Assembly: GCA_016124235.1 (NCBI GenBank)
Contig: WGOC01000027.1
Location: 42,575-106,574 of the forward strand
DNA: 64,000 nt
Origin: a bacterium
GTDB taxonomy: Bacteria > Verrucomicrobiota > Verrucomicrobiia > Limisphaerales > RI-55
Direction of reading: 5' to 3'
Within the stretch, counting starts at the first letter, position 1, and the number at the start of each line of letters is the position of its first letter. The position numbers and the translations under genes were made by a program. Below the pieces are notes generated by a model that worked only from the letters and a program-made list of their open reading frames with translations, had not been told where the DNA came from and searched no databases. Shown one piece after another: positions 27,395 through 37,700 of this stretch.

Positions 27395-28117
27395 ATGAAG
27401 TACGCGATTATTGCTGACATACACGCAAATCTGGAGGCCTTTGAGGTCGTTCTGGAGGATATCAAGACCCAGCAATGCACCCATGTGGCGTGCTTGGGCG
27501 ATGTGGTTGGCTACGGGGCCAACCCCAAGGAATGCCTGGATATCGTCCGCGAAATGAACGTGCCGGTGGTCAAGGGCAACCATGACGAATATTGCTCGAT
27601 CGATGGCCACCTCGAGGGTTTCAACCCCCACGCGGCGCAGGCGGTTGAATGGACGCGGCAACAATTGACGGAGGAAGACCGCCAATGGCTGCGCGAATTG
27701 AAGTACCTCCGGTTGGTAAATAATTTTACCATCGTTCACGCTACTTTGGATGGCCCTCAGCGCTGGGGTTACGTCTTCGACAAGCTGGCGGCCGCAGCGA
27801 GCTTCACCTATCAGAACACAAGCGTTTGTTTCTTTGGCCACACCCACGTGCCGGTGGCGTTCATTCGCGATACGGTGGTGCGCGGCGGGACATATTCGAA
27901 GTTCAAGCTCGATGCTGGCCGCAAGTATTTTGTGAACGTCGGTAGTGTCGGTCAGTCGCGTGACGGTGTGCCCAAAGCGACCTATGTCGTTTATGACATG
28001 GTGGAAAACACGATCGAACTTCGCCGGCTCGATTACGACATTCCCAAGGCGCAAGCGAAGATTCGCGCCGCAGGGTTGCCGGACCGTTTGGCCGACCGTT
28101 TGGCGGTGGGCAAGTAA
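27395..28117 (+). CDS. Metallophosphoesterase (YfcE/MJ0936-like)
   Basis: 240 residues, ATG at 27395. The full set of dinuclear-metal motifs is visible: D-x-H in IIADIHANLEA, GD in ACLGDVVGYG, GNHDE in VVKGNHDEYC, a later His in FTIVHATLDG, and GHTH in CFFGHTHVP. Such small phosphodiesterases act on phosphodiesters in vitro, and the physiological substrate is usually unknown. It follows acyP by 18 bases and is closed by a strong terminator. Confidence 0.9.
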   Translation: MKYAIIADIHANLEAFEVVLEDIKTQQCTHVACLGDVVGYGANPKECLDIVREMNVPVVKGNHDEYCSIDGHLEGFNPHAAQAVEWTRQQLTEEDRQWLRELKYLRLVNNFTIVHATLDGPQRWGYVFDKLAAAASFTYQNTSVCFFGHTHVPVAFIRDTVVRGGTYSKFKLDAGRKYFVNVGSVGQSRDGVPKATYVVYDMVENTIELRRLDYDIPKAQAKIRAAGLPDRLADRLAVGK

Positions 28118-28140
28118 ACAGTTGCTGGATTCATTTTATG

Positions 28141-28169
28141 GCGGCGGGGCGAAAGCCCCGCCGCTTTTT
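28141..28169 (+). terminator. Intrinsic terminator after acyP-phosphoesterase pair
   Basis: A perfect 10-base-pair stem GCGGCGGGGC / GCCCCGCCGC with a GAAA tetraloop is followed by TTTTTCTTT. It lies 24 bases past the phosphoesterase stop and is one of the clearest terminators in the window. Confidence 0.92.
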
Positions 28170-28246
28170 CTTTGGCGCATGCCGGGTTCTCCTGCGTTTG
28201 TGGGACGAACTTGCAATGAGCAACAAGAAGCCGTCAGTGTGCTGTC

Positions 28247-28699
28247 ATGCGAGCAGTGATTCAACGAGTCCGCCAGGCTGAAGTTGTCATAGAAGGTGAA
28301 GTACGCGGTAAAATTGGCAGCGGTTTGGTTGTACTTGTTGCCGCAGGTGAAGAGGATTCGCTGGACGATGTTGAATGGTTGAGCGGGAAGATTGTTCGGT
28401 TGCGAATATTCAATGATGACTCTGGGCTCATGAACCGTTCGGTGCACGAAATTGGCGGAGATCTGCTGGTCGTGAGTCAATTCACGCTTTTCGCCAGCAC
28501 CCGGAAAGGGAATCGGCCCTCATTCATTCGTTCGGCACGTCCCGAAGTTGCGATCCCGCTCTACGAAGCGTTTCTGGTGCAGCTTGAACGAGATCTCGGC
28601 AAGTCGGTTGAACGTGGTGAATTTGGTGCGGACATGAAAGTCAGTTTTATTAACGACGGACCCGTGACTATCACGATCGATACCCGGGCGCGCGAGTGA
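28247..28699 (+). CDS. dtd: D-aminoacyl-tRNA deacylase
   Basis: 150 residues, ATG at 28247. It starts MRAVIQRVRQAEV, the family hallmark. Signature motifs are VSQFTLFA in the middle and NDGPVTITID at the end, corresponding to the SQxTL and NxGPxT motifs of the Gly-cisPro-type active site. The enzyme frees D-amino acids (and Gly mischarged on tRNA-Ala) from tRNA. It is flanked by a terminator upstream and probably stands alone. Confidence 0.96.
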   Translation: MRAVIQRVRQAEVVIEGEVRGKIGSGLVVLVAAGEEDSLDDVEWLSGKIVRLRIFNDDSGLMNRSVHEIGGDLLVVSQFTLFASTRKGNRPSFIRSARPEVAIPLYEAFLVQLERDLGKSVERGEFGADMKVSFINDGPVTITIDTRARE

Positions 28700-28826
28700 T
28701 TTGATTTGTCAGGACGGCGATACGTTTGACGATCTGTTCCGGATGGTTTTTGCCAAGTGGCGACCATCAAAATGCGGATCAGACTGTCGACTTTTCGTGA
28801 TTGCCTGATTTCAGTAACTTCCCGCG

Positions 28827-29699
28827 ATGCGTCTCTTCGCGTGGTCAGATCTTCACGTCGACTATCCGGCGAATTTAAGAACCCTTGAACAACTGTCGTG
28901 CGCCGATTTCCGCGACGACGCATTGCTGATCGCCGGCGATGTGAGCAGCGACGCAAACAGGTTGATGCGGGCGCTTGAAGGTTTGAAAAACCGATTCGCA
29001 GAAGTGGCGTTTGTCCCCGGAAATCATGATCTTTGGGTCTCACCGCAAACTCGGGAAAGTTCGCTCGAAAAACTTCATGCGCTGCGCGCCGCCTGCCGCG
29101 TTTGTGAAATCAAGGTAGATCCGTTTCGGATCCGACTGACTGAGCAAACGGTTGACGTTGTTCCGTTGCTTTCGTGGTATCTGAAGCCGGAGGAAGGCGA
29201 TGGCAGTTTGTATCTGCCCAAACCCGGCGAAGACGCGAGCCTGGCGATGTGGGCGGACAATCGGCGCATCAAGTGGCCGCACTTCGAGCCCGCTGAAACT
29301 CCCGCCGACCATTTGTTGAATTTGAATCACCTTGATCCTTACGACGACTCGGAATGCGTTGTTACCTTCAGCCATTTTCTTCCGCGAGTGGAACTGGCTT
29401 TCAACGATTGGGAACGATTCATACGTGGTGAATATGCTGGAACAAAGGATCCGCATCCTGAGTTTAATTTCACGCGAGTGGCTGGCTGTCGGCAGCTCGA
29501 TGAACGCGCGCGTCGGCTCGGGTCACGCGTTCATGTGTATGGCCACCAGCATCGCAATCGGGACCGCTTCATCGACGGTGTGCGTTACGTCTCCCATTGC
29601 CTGGGCTATCCTGCCGAGCGGACAACCTTTGACTCTGGCATGTCGAGTGAACAGCCCATCGAAATTAAGTTGAACGTTGGTCTCGAGTCTCCGGTCTGA
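28827..29699 (+). CDS. Metallophosphoesterase
   Basis: 290 residues, ATG at 28827. Metal-site motifs in order: D-x-H in FAWSDLHVDY, GD in LLIAGDVSSD, GNHD in FVPGNHDLWV, H in VVTFSHFLPR and GHQH in VHVYGHQHRNRD. The insert between GNHD and SHF is longer than in the YfcE type (with the acidic stretch LKPEEGDGSLYLP). This protein is thus unlike the other phosphoesterase in the window and closer to proteins related to calcineurin-like Ser/Thr phosphatases. Its substrate is unknown. Confidence 0.85.
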   Translation: MRLFAWSDLHVDYPANLRTLEQLSCADFRDDALLIAGDVSSDANRLMRALEGLKNRFAEVAFVPGNHDLWVSPQTRESSLEKLHALRAACRVCEIKVDPFRIRLTEQTVDVVPLLSWYLKPEEGDGSLYLPKPGEDASLAMWADNRRIKWPHFEPAETPADHLLNLNHLDPYDDSECVVTFSHFLPRVELAFNDWERFIRGEYAGTKDPHPEFNFTRVAGCRQLDERARRLGSRVHVYGHQHRNRDRFIDGVRYVSHCLGYPAERTTFDSGMSSEQPIEIKLNVGLESPV

Positions 29700-29730
29700 A
29701 TGCAAAATTTCATTTGGCATCACGAGAGAA

Positions 29731-30897
29731 ATGCTTTGGCGCGGGACGGCTCCAAATCATTCGGCTCGCTTCAATGATCAACTCACGATATCAAAGTCCC
29801 CTGTGCAATTCGTAATCCTCGACGATTCCCGGCAGACGCGTGGACCCTATTCGCGCGAGGAATTGCGCCATCTTTTCGAAACGGCCGCCATCCGGTTGGA
29901 CACGCCTGTGCGGATGATTGGGAGTGAGGAATGGGTGCCCTACGGCCAAATGTTGGAGGCGCGTGCGACGAAGGCTGAACCAACAACGGACGAAACGTCG
30001 GGTCAGGCACATCGGAGTTTCCGGGAACAAGCCACTGATGACTGGCGCGCTTTGAAGAGACACATTCTGGTGCCCTGGCAGGAAGTGCGGGAAATGCGCT
30101 GGCTCGACAACCGTCGTTTGATTGGCGTGGCCGCGATCGGACTTTTCCCACTGCTGATTATCGCGTTGTTCACCAATGCCGGTCGCATCGAGGGTGCCTA
30201 TTGGGCGATGGCGTTTTATTTTTCAGCTTTGTGGGCCGTCTTTTTTTACTACGTCTTTCCGGCGCCGGGTGTGACCATTCGCAACTGCCTGATTTGCTTT
30301 TTCGGCACGGGGTTGTTTTCCGTTTCGTTGCTCCAAATCGCGTATTATCTCATCGCGAATTATACCGACCTTTTGAAATGGACGACGGATCCCAACCCGC
30401 TCACGAGTTGGGCTGGGTGGGTGTTTGGCGTGGGACTGCCGGAAGAGATTTGCAAGATGCTCGTGCTCATATATCTCGCGCGCAACAACGAGCCATTCCA
30501 ACCACAAACCATGCTGTACTACGGCCTGATGGCGGGCTTGGGTTTTGGTATTTACGAAGGCGTAGCGTACCAGCAGCGCACCAATCTCGGCATCGCTCGC
30601 GGTGTTGGCGAATACTACATACTGAATGTCGTTCGCCTGACCGCGCTGCCGTTCATTCATGCGATCTGGACTGCCATTGCTGGATATTTTGTCGGCTTTG
30701 CGTACCAATATCCTGAACGGAAGCGCGGACTGGTGATCATTGCCGTCGCGATGCCGGCGTTTCTTCACGGGACCTATAACGCCGTGACCGGCACATCGGT
30801 TCTATCCAGTCTGGGCGTCGCCTTGGTCAGTGTCTTTGCCCTGAATCTTTACCTCGCCAAGAGTCGTGATTTCGAACGCGCACTTCAGCGCAAATAA
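29731..30897 (+). CDS. PrsW-family intramembrane protease with N-terminal GYF-like domain
   Basis: 388 residues from ATG 29731, which has GAGAG just upstream. GTG 29803 is a serious alternative that would start right at the GYF-like domain (VQFVILDD). That domain (GPYSREELRHLF ... WVPYGQM) resembles GYF_2 modules. About seven membrane segments follow from residue 125. PrsW active-site motifs are present: GLPEEICKM with E238/E239, FIHAIWTAIAGY with H310 and FLHGTYNAV with H346. PrsW proteases cleave anti-sigma factors in Bacillus; in this lineage the substrate is unknown and no sigma or anti-sigma pair is adjacent. The order of catalytic residues looks complete. Confidence 0.88.
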   Translation: MLWRGTAPNHSARFNDQLTISKSPVQFVILDDSRQTRGPYSREELRHLFETAAIRLDTPVRMIGSEEWVPYGQMLEARATKAEPTTDETSGQAHRSFREQATDDWRALKRHILVPWQEVREMRWLDNRRLIGVAAIGLFPLLIIALFTNAGRIEGAYWAMAFYFSALWAVFFYYVFPAPGVTIRNCLICFFGTGLFSVSLLQIAYYLIANYTDLLKWTTDPNPLTSWAGWVFGVGLPEEICKMLVLIYLARNNEPFQPQTMLYYGLMAGLGFGIYEGVAYQQRTNLGIARGVGEYYILNVVRLTALPFIHAIWTAIAGYFVGFAYQYPERKRGLVIIAVAMPAFLHGTYNAVTGTSVLSSLGVALVSVFALNLYLAKSRDFERALQRK

Positions 30898-31078
30898 CCG
30901 TAATCGCGGACAGTCGCGCAATCGAAATGCCCCCTCGTCGGGCTGGCGAAAGAAACGAAACGATGTCCTTGGACGCTCAGCGTTTTGGTCGAACCGCCAC
31001 CGCCAAGTCTTTACGCGTGTCCGGGTGCTGCCGACGCCGAAACCGAGCCGGTAATCGGAATCCAGGAGCTGATCGCAT

Positions 31079-31110
31079 AAGAAAAGAGGCACGGTCGTCG
31101 GGCCGCGCCT
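31079..31110 (-). terminator. Intrinsic terminator of the second chemoreceptor gene
   Basis: On the minus strand, AGGCGCGG pairs with CCGTGCCT (eight pairs, one G-U) around an 8-base loop and is followed by CTTTTCTT. It lies about 30 bases past the stop at 31141. Confidence 0.7.
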
Positions 31111-31140
31111 GGTGTTTTTTGACAGCAAACGTTCGGGATA

Positions 31141-32781
31141 TCAGAAATCTTTGAAGCTGCCACCCATTGGTAGTTCTTTTTCTTTCTCCTCAGCAGTCAG
31201 TGGTATTGTTGCGCGCGACGGTGTGTGACCGTTGTTGCCTTGGTTGCTCGACGAACTGCGGCTGAATCTTCCATTCGTTGTCGCGCGAGGTGGCGTTGAA
31301 CGTGTCTTGGTGTTGGGTGATGAACTGCGTTTGGTTTCGGTGACTTTTTTGTCCTCTTTCCGGCCGTGGATCATCGCGAGCAAATCGTCCACCGCTGATT
31401 TCTGCAAGGTGGCTTGGGCGTGCATTTCCTGTGCGGCGCTGGCGCTCTCCTCGGCGGACGCGGCATTGGATTGCGTGACTTTGTCCATTTCGGTCACTGC
31501 GATATTGACCTGGGTGATGCCCTGCGCTTGTTCCTTCGAGGCTACGGCAATCTGACCAACGAGATCGTCCACAAGGCGTGCCTTTTCAATGATTTCCTGG
31601 AGGCTTCCGGCAACTTTGGTGCTGACTTCCACGCCGTGTCCGGTTTTGACGATGGCGTCCTGGATGCGAGTGGATGTTTCCCGCGCGGCTTGTGCACTGC
31701 GTTGGGCGAGGTTGCGAACTTCTTCCGCGACCACGGCAAATCCGGCTCCGGCTTCCCCCGCGCGGGCGGCTTCAACGGCGGCGTTGAGGGCAAGGATATT
31801 GGTTTGGAATGCGATCTCATCAATATTCTTAACGATTTTGGCCACTTCGTCGCTGGACCCCTTGATCGACGCCATGGATTGCCGCATTTGCTCCACGGCG
31901 TTGGCTCCGGCATCGGCCGCGGCTCGGGTCTCCGTGGAAATCTCCTTCGCTTGTTGAGCGGCGTCCGAGTTGCGTTTCACCATGCTGGTCATTTCCTCGA
32001 GTGACGCGCTGGTTTCCTCGAGTGAGGCGGCCTGTTCCGTTGCGCCCTCGGCGAGTATTTGGCCCGAAGCGGAAACCTGACCAGCGGCCGAGCTCGTTTC
32101 ATCGGCACCGGCGGCGAGTGTTTCAGCCAAGTTGGTAATCAACTTCATGATTGAACGGACCATCAACATGCCGATGACCAGGGTTGTGAGGATGAGTGCC
32201 ACTCCGCCGACCGCGGCCCGAAGACTGTTTTTGTCGGTCTTCGTTTCGATCGATCCAAGCGCGCTTTCAAGTTCGGTCGTTTGTTGGTGGACAAAAGGTT
32301 GCAAGGCATCTGACAACTGGGTCGCGTTTTTGTCGAAATCGCTCATCAACTTGTTGCCGGCCTCGGGGCCTTCTTTGACGTAGACTTCCGCCATCGCACG
32401 GCCCGCCGCGTAATAGGCATCAAATGCTTTCTTCAAAGCATCGACGCGCTGCATGTGTTCCTGATCGTTTTCGCGGGTATACATTTCCTTGAATTCATTC
32501 AGGGCGGCCAGAAACGTCAGCTGGTGTTTTTCCGCCTCCTTGAATCCGTCGTCGAGGCCATCCAGGGCGCGGGTCGCGGAGACGTCGGTGAGGTTCTGCT
32601 GTACCTGGACAACGTCGACCTGCATTTGTTGTGCTTTCTCGGCGAAGACCAACGCTTCATCTTTGGCCAGCGTAACGTCGTGCTGAATGTTGTGGGCCAG
32701 CAGGAAACTGGCGACGATGCTGATGGCGAGCCCGATCAAAGGGATGCCCGTCAAAAGTGCAAACTTGGTTCTCAGTGTCAT
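31141..32781 (-). CDS. Methyl-accepting chemotaxis protein with FKDF tail
   Basis: 546 residues from ATG 32781 (MTLRTKFALLTGIPLIG); the longer open frame upstream is antisense to the porin gene and is not coding. Two membrane segments (about 8-28 and 192-212) flank a helical sensor region without recognisable ligand motif. The signalling domain has the same core as the other receptor: DEIAFQTNILALNAAVEA, then AGEAGAGFAVVAEEVRNLA. A Ser/Arg/Thr-rich disordered linker follows (about 455-540), ending GGSFKDF. The tail matches that of the receptor at 15519-17183 although linker and sensor differ, pointing to a shared docking role. It lies 32 bases downstream of the porin gene on the same strand. 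Confidence 0.93.
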   Translation of the reverse strand: MTLRTKFALLTGIPLIGLAISIVASFLLAHNIQHDVTLAKDEALVFAEKAQQMQVDVVQVQQNLTDVSATRALDGLDDGFKEAEKHQLTFLAALNEFKEMYTRENDQEHMQRVDALKKAFDAYYAAGRAMAEVYVKEGPEAGNKLMSDFDKNATQLSDALQPFVHQQTTELESALGSIETKTDKNSLRAAVGGVALILTTLVIGMLMVRSIMKLITNLAETLAAGADETSSAAGQVSASGQILAEGATEQAASLEETSASLEEMTSMVKRNSDAAQQAKEISTETRAAADAGANAVEQMRQSMASIKGSSDEVAKIVKNIDEIAFQTNILALNAAVEAARAGEAGAGFAVVAEEVRNLAQRSAQAARETSTRIQDAIVKTGHGVEVSTKVAGSLQEIIEKARLVDDLVGQIAVASKEQAQGITQVNIAVTEMDKVTQSNAASAEESASAAQEMHAQATLQKSAVDDLLAMIHGRKEDKKVTETKRSSSPNTKTRSTPPRATTNGRFSRSSSSNQGNNGHTPSRATIPLTAEEKEKELPMGGSFKDF

Positions 32782-32813
32782 GATATGTATTTCGTTGAGT
32801 TTGTGGCGCGACG

Positions 32814-34373
32814 CTAAAGCGTCAAATGGCTGCGAATTCCCAGCACCAGGGCATTGTGAATTGCCGTGGAACCTCCGGGATGAATGATGTATTCGACGCA
32901 AGGTTGCAGCGTCCAACCTGGACATAGCTGAACGCGATACGCGGTTTCGATCACCATTTCGTAATCGGGAAGCGGGTTGGAGGTGCCGGCGACAACGTTG
33001 CGGTCGTTCGCAAGTTGCCGAAGTTGGTTGCTGATCTGCCCATACACAACCGCCGCACCCAGGGTATCGGCATCGCGCCCGGGGATCAGGCCGACGTAAG
33101 TGAGCCCGCCTTCGGCGTAGAATTCGACGGTGCTCCGCGTCGCGGGAGCGCCACCGATTCGGCTGAACATTCCCAGGCCTTGGTCGGAATCCTTGTCGGT
33201 CGATTCGTGCCACAACGCCTGTTCCAAAGCGGCGTAGACGCCCCAGCTGCCGTGGACTCTCGCGGGTTGACCGGAACTCAATGGGCTGGCCAGCGACACG
33301 CCCGTATCGTCCAACCAGAGATGTTCGAACGTGGCCGTGTGGTACCAACTGCCCAATTTAAAACTGCCGGGGCGGTTGCCATTTTGCGTCTCGCCATCCC
33401 ATTGGATCCCAGCTTCGACGAGGAGCAGTGCGCCTTCATCCAACGTGTAATTGACGCCGTTTGGGTTGGTGGGGCGACCGGAATCGTCCGCTGGATTTGG
33501 ATCGCCGTCGAAAACAGCGCCTTGCAGATACCACTTGTCGGCCCGCCAGGCGACGCGGGCACCGAGCGCGCCTTGTGGATACGCCGGGGCCGGTACATTG
33601 GCGCTGAGAATGGCCGGCCAGCCGCAGGTGCCATTGATGAAGAGGCAGCCTTGGTCGATGGTGGCAAATTCTTCGTCCGCGGCGAGTTGGCCAATGCGAA
33701 TTGAAAATCGATCCCGCGCAAATTGCGCTTCCAACCACAGCTCAAAGAGGCGCGGATCATGAGGAGCGTCAATGTTGCTGAGCGTGAACAAATCCCCCGT
33801 GTAGTTCTCGGTGAGACTACGGCCATGAGGGTACAAGGCGGAAACGTGAAGAAGCCCGGTATCCAGCGAGGTTAGTTTTCCGATGTCAAAATCGACGGCT
33901 GCGTTTAGGAGTCCCTCAAAGATGGTGCCGCGTTGCAGGCCGCCCATCACATTGCTTAGTACCTCGGCGATGTATTCCACCTCGTAGGTCAGACCTCGGT
34001 TTGCAAGGCGTGCGCGAAATCGATTATCGAAAGACACGAGGTGTTCGCTTGGGGCGATCGCATCAGACGAATGGTCCAATACGGCCGACGCCGAACTGAT
34101 GGGCGGATCAACTTCGCTGGCGACACGTCCGGATCGGGCTTCTTCCGACGCGGCCGGGCGGATGTTTTCTGTCGTTGCGGATTGCGTCACGGTCAAACTG
34201 CGGGCGTCGATCGTTGCGAACATGGCGATCGCGCTCGCAAGAACGTTGGCCACTTGCCGTCGGAAGTGTGCGGAACCCCACTTGGGCCGGAGGGCACGGG
34301 CTGACGCCGACTCGGCTTTTTCAAGCGAGCCGTGACCGACTGAATCAACACAGCTCCGTGCCTTCATAGGCAT
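32814..34373 (-). CDS. Carbohydrate-selective porin, OprB family
   Basis: 519 residues from ATG 34373 (a second ATG two codons later is equally possible). A long basic N region leads to a hydrophobic signal core at about 40-55 (VANVLASAIAMFATIDA). The mature part shows OprB-type beta-barrel segments: LFELWLEAQFARDRFSIRIG with GQLAADEEF, ALGARVAWRADKWYLQGAVF, GSWGVYAALEQALW, and near the end VIETAYRVQLCPGWTLQPCV with YIIHPGG. OprB porins admit sugars across the outer membrane. It precedes a chemoreceptor gene by 32 bases on the same strand, which hints at a sugar-sensing pair, though this is inference. Confidence 0.88.
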   Translation of the reverse strand: MPMKARSCVDSVGHGSLEKAESASARALRPKWGSAHFRRQVANVLASAIAMFATIDARSLTVTQSATTENIRPAASEEARSGRVASEVDPPISSASAVLDHSSDAIAPSEHLVSFDNRFRARLANRGLTYEVEYIAEVLSNVMGGLQRGTIFEGLLNAAVDFDIGKLTSLDTGLLHVSALYPHGRSLTENYTGDLFTLSNIDAPHDPRLFELWLEAQFARDRFSIRIGQLAADEEFATIDQGCLFINGTCGWPAILSANVPAPAYPQGALGARVAWRADKWYLQGAVFDGDPNPADDSGRPTNPNGVNYTLDEGALLLVEAGIQWDGETQNGNRPGSFKLGSWYHTATFEHLWLDDTGVSLASPLSSGQPARVHGSWGVYAALEQALWHESTDKDSDQGLGMFSRIGGAPATRSTVEFYAEGGLTYVGLIPGRDADTLGAAVVYGQISNQLRQLANDRNVVAGTSNPLPDYEMVIETAYRVQLCPGWTLQPCVEYIIHPGGSTAIHNALVLGIRSHLTL

Positions 34374-34794
34374 TGTTCGGCTTCAGACGGCACCGGGCTT
34401 TTCAATGAAATTGTCCCGGGACCGGAAAGTCCGTGATGTAGACTTCAGTCTGATTTATCGGAAATAGCAGAAGTAACTTAAGTAATGTCGCGCGTTGTCG
34501 GAGAGGCTGTATGAGATGAACTGAAGTCCGACAACACTAGGCGAACTCGAGACATGGCCCTGGGTGACTGAATTCGGACTACGGAGATCACGTAGATTTC
34601 TGGTTCCCGGTCAGGACCATGCGGGTAGGGTAAGGGATTCGCTCTCAGATTGCCTGCTGGTTTGCGATGTGCTTTTCTTACGGCGATCCACGAGTGGCCC
34701 AAGGTTGTTGACGCACGAAATGTGCATCAGGCGACGAAAGCGAACTGCTGAATCCCAGGCCAATTGGCGAGACACTCACGAAAGAAAAGACGCG
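34374..34794. other. Divergent intergenic region with overlapping inverted repeats
   Basis: 421 bases between the porin gene and the giant surface-protein gene. No credible gene is seen. Two perfect 9-base pairings are present: GACTTCAGT (34441-34449) with ACTGAAGTC (34520-34528), and GTTGTCGGA (34494-34502) with TCCGACAAC (34527-34535). Their right arms overlap by two bases, so the pairings compete or form a pseudoknot. The region should hold promoters for both genes; no clear -35/-10 boxes were identified. Confidence 0.5.
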
Positions 34795-37700
34795 ATGACA
34801 AATCCTTCGGCCAAATTGTTACGTTTTCGTTACCACCCACTGATTGGCAAATTGGTCTTGGCCATTGCGATGGCCGTGGTCTTTTCTTCACGCGCACAGG
34901 ACGTGGTGGGGATTTACCGCGAAGTTTTCACCGGAATTCAGAATACGACGGTGGCGTCATTGACGAACGCGCCATCCTTTCCGGACGGAGCGACGTCGAG
35001 CAACATCCTGAGTGATCTGTTCGAAACGCCGGTGGACGTCGCCGACTATTACGGGCAACGGCTGCGAGCGATTCTTGTGGCGCCTTATACGGGAAACTAC
35101 ACCTTCTTTATCTGCAGCGACGACCAGAGCTACTTGTATTTGAGCCCGACGGACAACCCGGCTTCCAAGCAACTCATCGCCGCCGAGCCGCAATGGAATT
35201 CATCCCGCGATTGGGGATCAACCACTCGTCGTACCGGTGCGACCGACATCTTCCCGGCGATGGACCCGGCCAATCCAGCGAATCGATCTGACGCGGCGTT
35301 TGGAACCATTTATTTGACCGCCGGACAGCGTTGTTACATCGAAGCGCTCCACAAGGAGGGCGGCGGTGGGGACAATCTGTCGGTGGCTTGGTATCGTCCT
35401 GATGGCGGTGGAGGGACGGTTTTTGAAGGTCCAATCCCTGCATCAAACTTTCGCGCGTATGGCGTGCCGTTTCCGTCGCCACCGGTCATCACGCAACAGC
35501 CGGTTGACGTGACGGTTGTCGAACGGGAATCAGCACAGTTCCAAGTCACAGCCTCGAGCCTGGCGTCGCTCAACTATCAATGGCAGCTCGAGGGCGGTGA
35601 CATCTCGGGTGCGACCGATAGCACGTATCAAATTCCCATCGTTGCACTTTCCCAAAACAACCAGCATTACCGCTGCGTCGTTTACAATGGTTTGGGCACG
35701 AATGTGACGTCTATGGCCACTCTGCATGTCTCTGTCGATAGCGTGAAGCCAACGGTGGTGCGGGTTATGAACGAAGGCTTCAATAAAATTCTCGTCGTCT
35801 TTAGTGAACCGGTGGAGAGCTCGAGTGCGCTGTATGGTTTAAATTACTGGTTAAAAGTCAAAGAGACCCTTGAACCAGTTGTGCTGTTGGGATCGCCAGA
35901 ATTTGTTGACTCTGACCATCGAGTGGTTTCTTACGCGACAGCTTCAATGTCTGCGAACATTGAATATCTCCTGATAGTAAGCAACGTACGCGACACAGCC
36001 GCCACGCCGAACGTTATCCTTCCCGACACGTTGGCGACGTTTATCGCCTCGGATTACACCCCGTGGAATATCGGTGATCTATCGCAGTCGGGGACAGCAA
36101 CGCAGGTAACGGGTGGCTACGATTTGACCGTCGCCAGTTCCGGCATCGCCGGCGCGGCCGATCAGATGCTTTTCAATTACCAACTTCGCACCGGCGATTT
36201 TGATGTCAGCGTTCAGGTTCCAGCGATCGCAAATTCGGATGCTTGGGCACTCGGCGGATTGATGGCGCGCGAAACTTTGTCCACGAACAGTTTGTTTGCC
36301 GGTGTATTTGCGACGCCATCGATCAGCGGCGTGCAGATGCGGTCACGTTCAAGTACCGGTGGCGATGTAACCTCTTCGTCTTCGTTGCCGGTGAACGATC
36401 CGTACACCTGGCTGCGCCTCAAGCGGGCGGGCGATGTTTTCACGGGCTACGTCAGCTACGATGGAGCGACTTGGTACCAGGTTTCGACCGTGACCATTAC
36501 CGCGCCCGCGACGATGTATCTCGGCATGGCCGCGACCAGCAATAATTCGATGTTGGGTACCGTCGCGCAGTTCAGAAACATTGGCACCGTCGCCGGCGGC
36601 ACGATCAGTTCGGTGGCGCCCCAGTTCGAGCCGGTCGGTCCCAGTTCCCGTCGGACCGGTTTGATCATATCGGAAATCATGTATCATCCGGCGGCGCGCA
36701 CCGATGGTCGCGTCCTGGAGTTTTTGGAACTGATGAATACGACGCCGTTTCCGCAGGACATCAGCGGCTACAGATTGTCTGGGACGATCGACTTTACGTT
36801 TGCCGACTCGACGACTCTTGCCCCCGGTCAATACATCGTCATCGCGGCCAATCCCGCGGATTTATCGGCGATCTACGGGATCAACGGTGTGTACGGTCCG
36901 TATTCGGGCAGCCTGGATTCGGGTTCGCGCCAAGTGCGGCTGCGCAACAATCTGGGTGCGGTGTTGTTGGACGTCAGTTACTCCAACAAATCGCCGTGGC
37001 CCGTTGCGGCCGATGGAGCCGGGCATTCGCTCGTTTTGCGCAAACCTTCGTACGGAGAAAACAGCGCGCAAGCCTGGACGGCGAGTGATCGGTTTGGAGG
37101 CTCACCGGGCGCACAGGACGGCCAACGGTTCGATGCTTTGAAGAACGTCGTGATCAATGAATTCCTGGCCCACACCGACCTTCCGGACGTCGACTACATT
37201 GAACTTTACAATCACTCGAACGCGCCAATCGATTTGTCCGGAACGGTGCTGACGGATAATGCGTCGACGAACAAGTTTGTCATTCCTTCGGGCACGACCA
37301 TCGCCGCCCGGGGATTTCTTTCGTGGAATGAAAATCAACTTGGATTCGCCCTGAGCGCCGCCGGTGAACGCATCTACTTCATTGATCCAGCCGGCCAACG
37401 CGTCGTCGACGCGGTTCGATTCGAAGGTCAGGAAAACGGCGTCTCAACCGGTCGTGTGCCGGATGGGGCGAACGCCTTTTATCGGCTGACCGCAAAGACA
37501 CCGGGCGCGGCCAACGGAACCCGACGACTCGAATCCGTGGTGATCAATGAGATCATGTATCATCCCATTTCTGAGGATGACGACGACGCCTATGTCGAGC
37601 TTTACAACCGCAGCAGTTCGGCGGTCGATGTGAGTGGTTGGGAATTTGTCGATGGCATTAATTACACCATGCCCGCGAACACGCTGATTGCCGCGAATGG

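Noticed and set aside
32782..33348. N-terminal extension of the second chemoreceptor
   Set aside because: It is antisense to the OprB gene and Arg-rich; the receptor's membrane segment and typical start lie at 32781.
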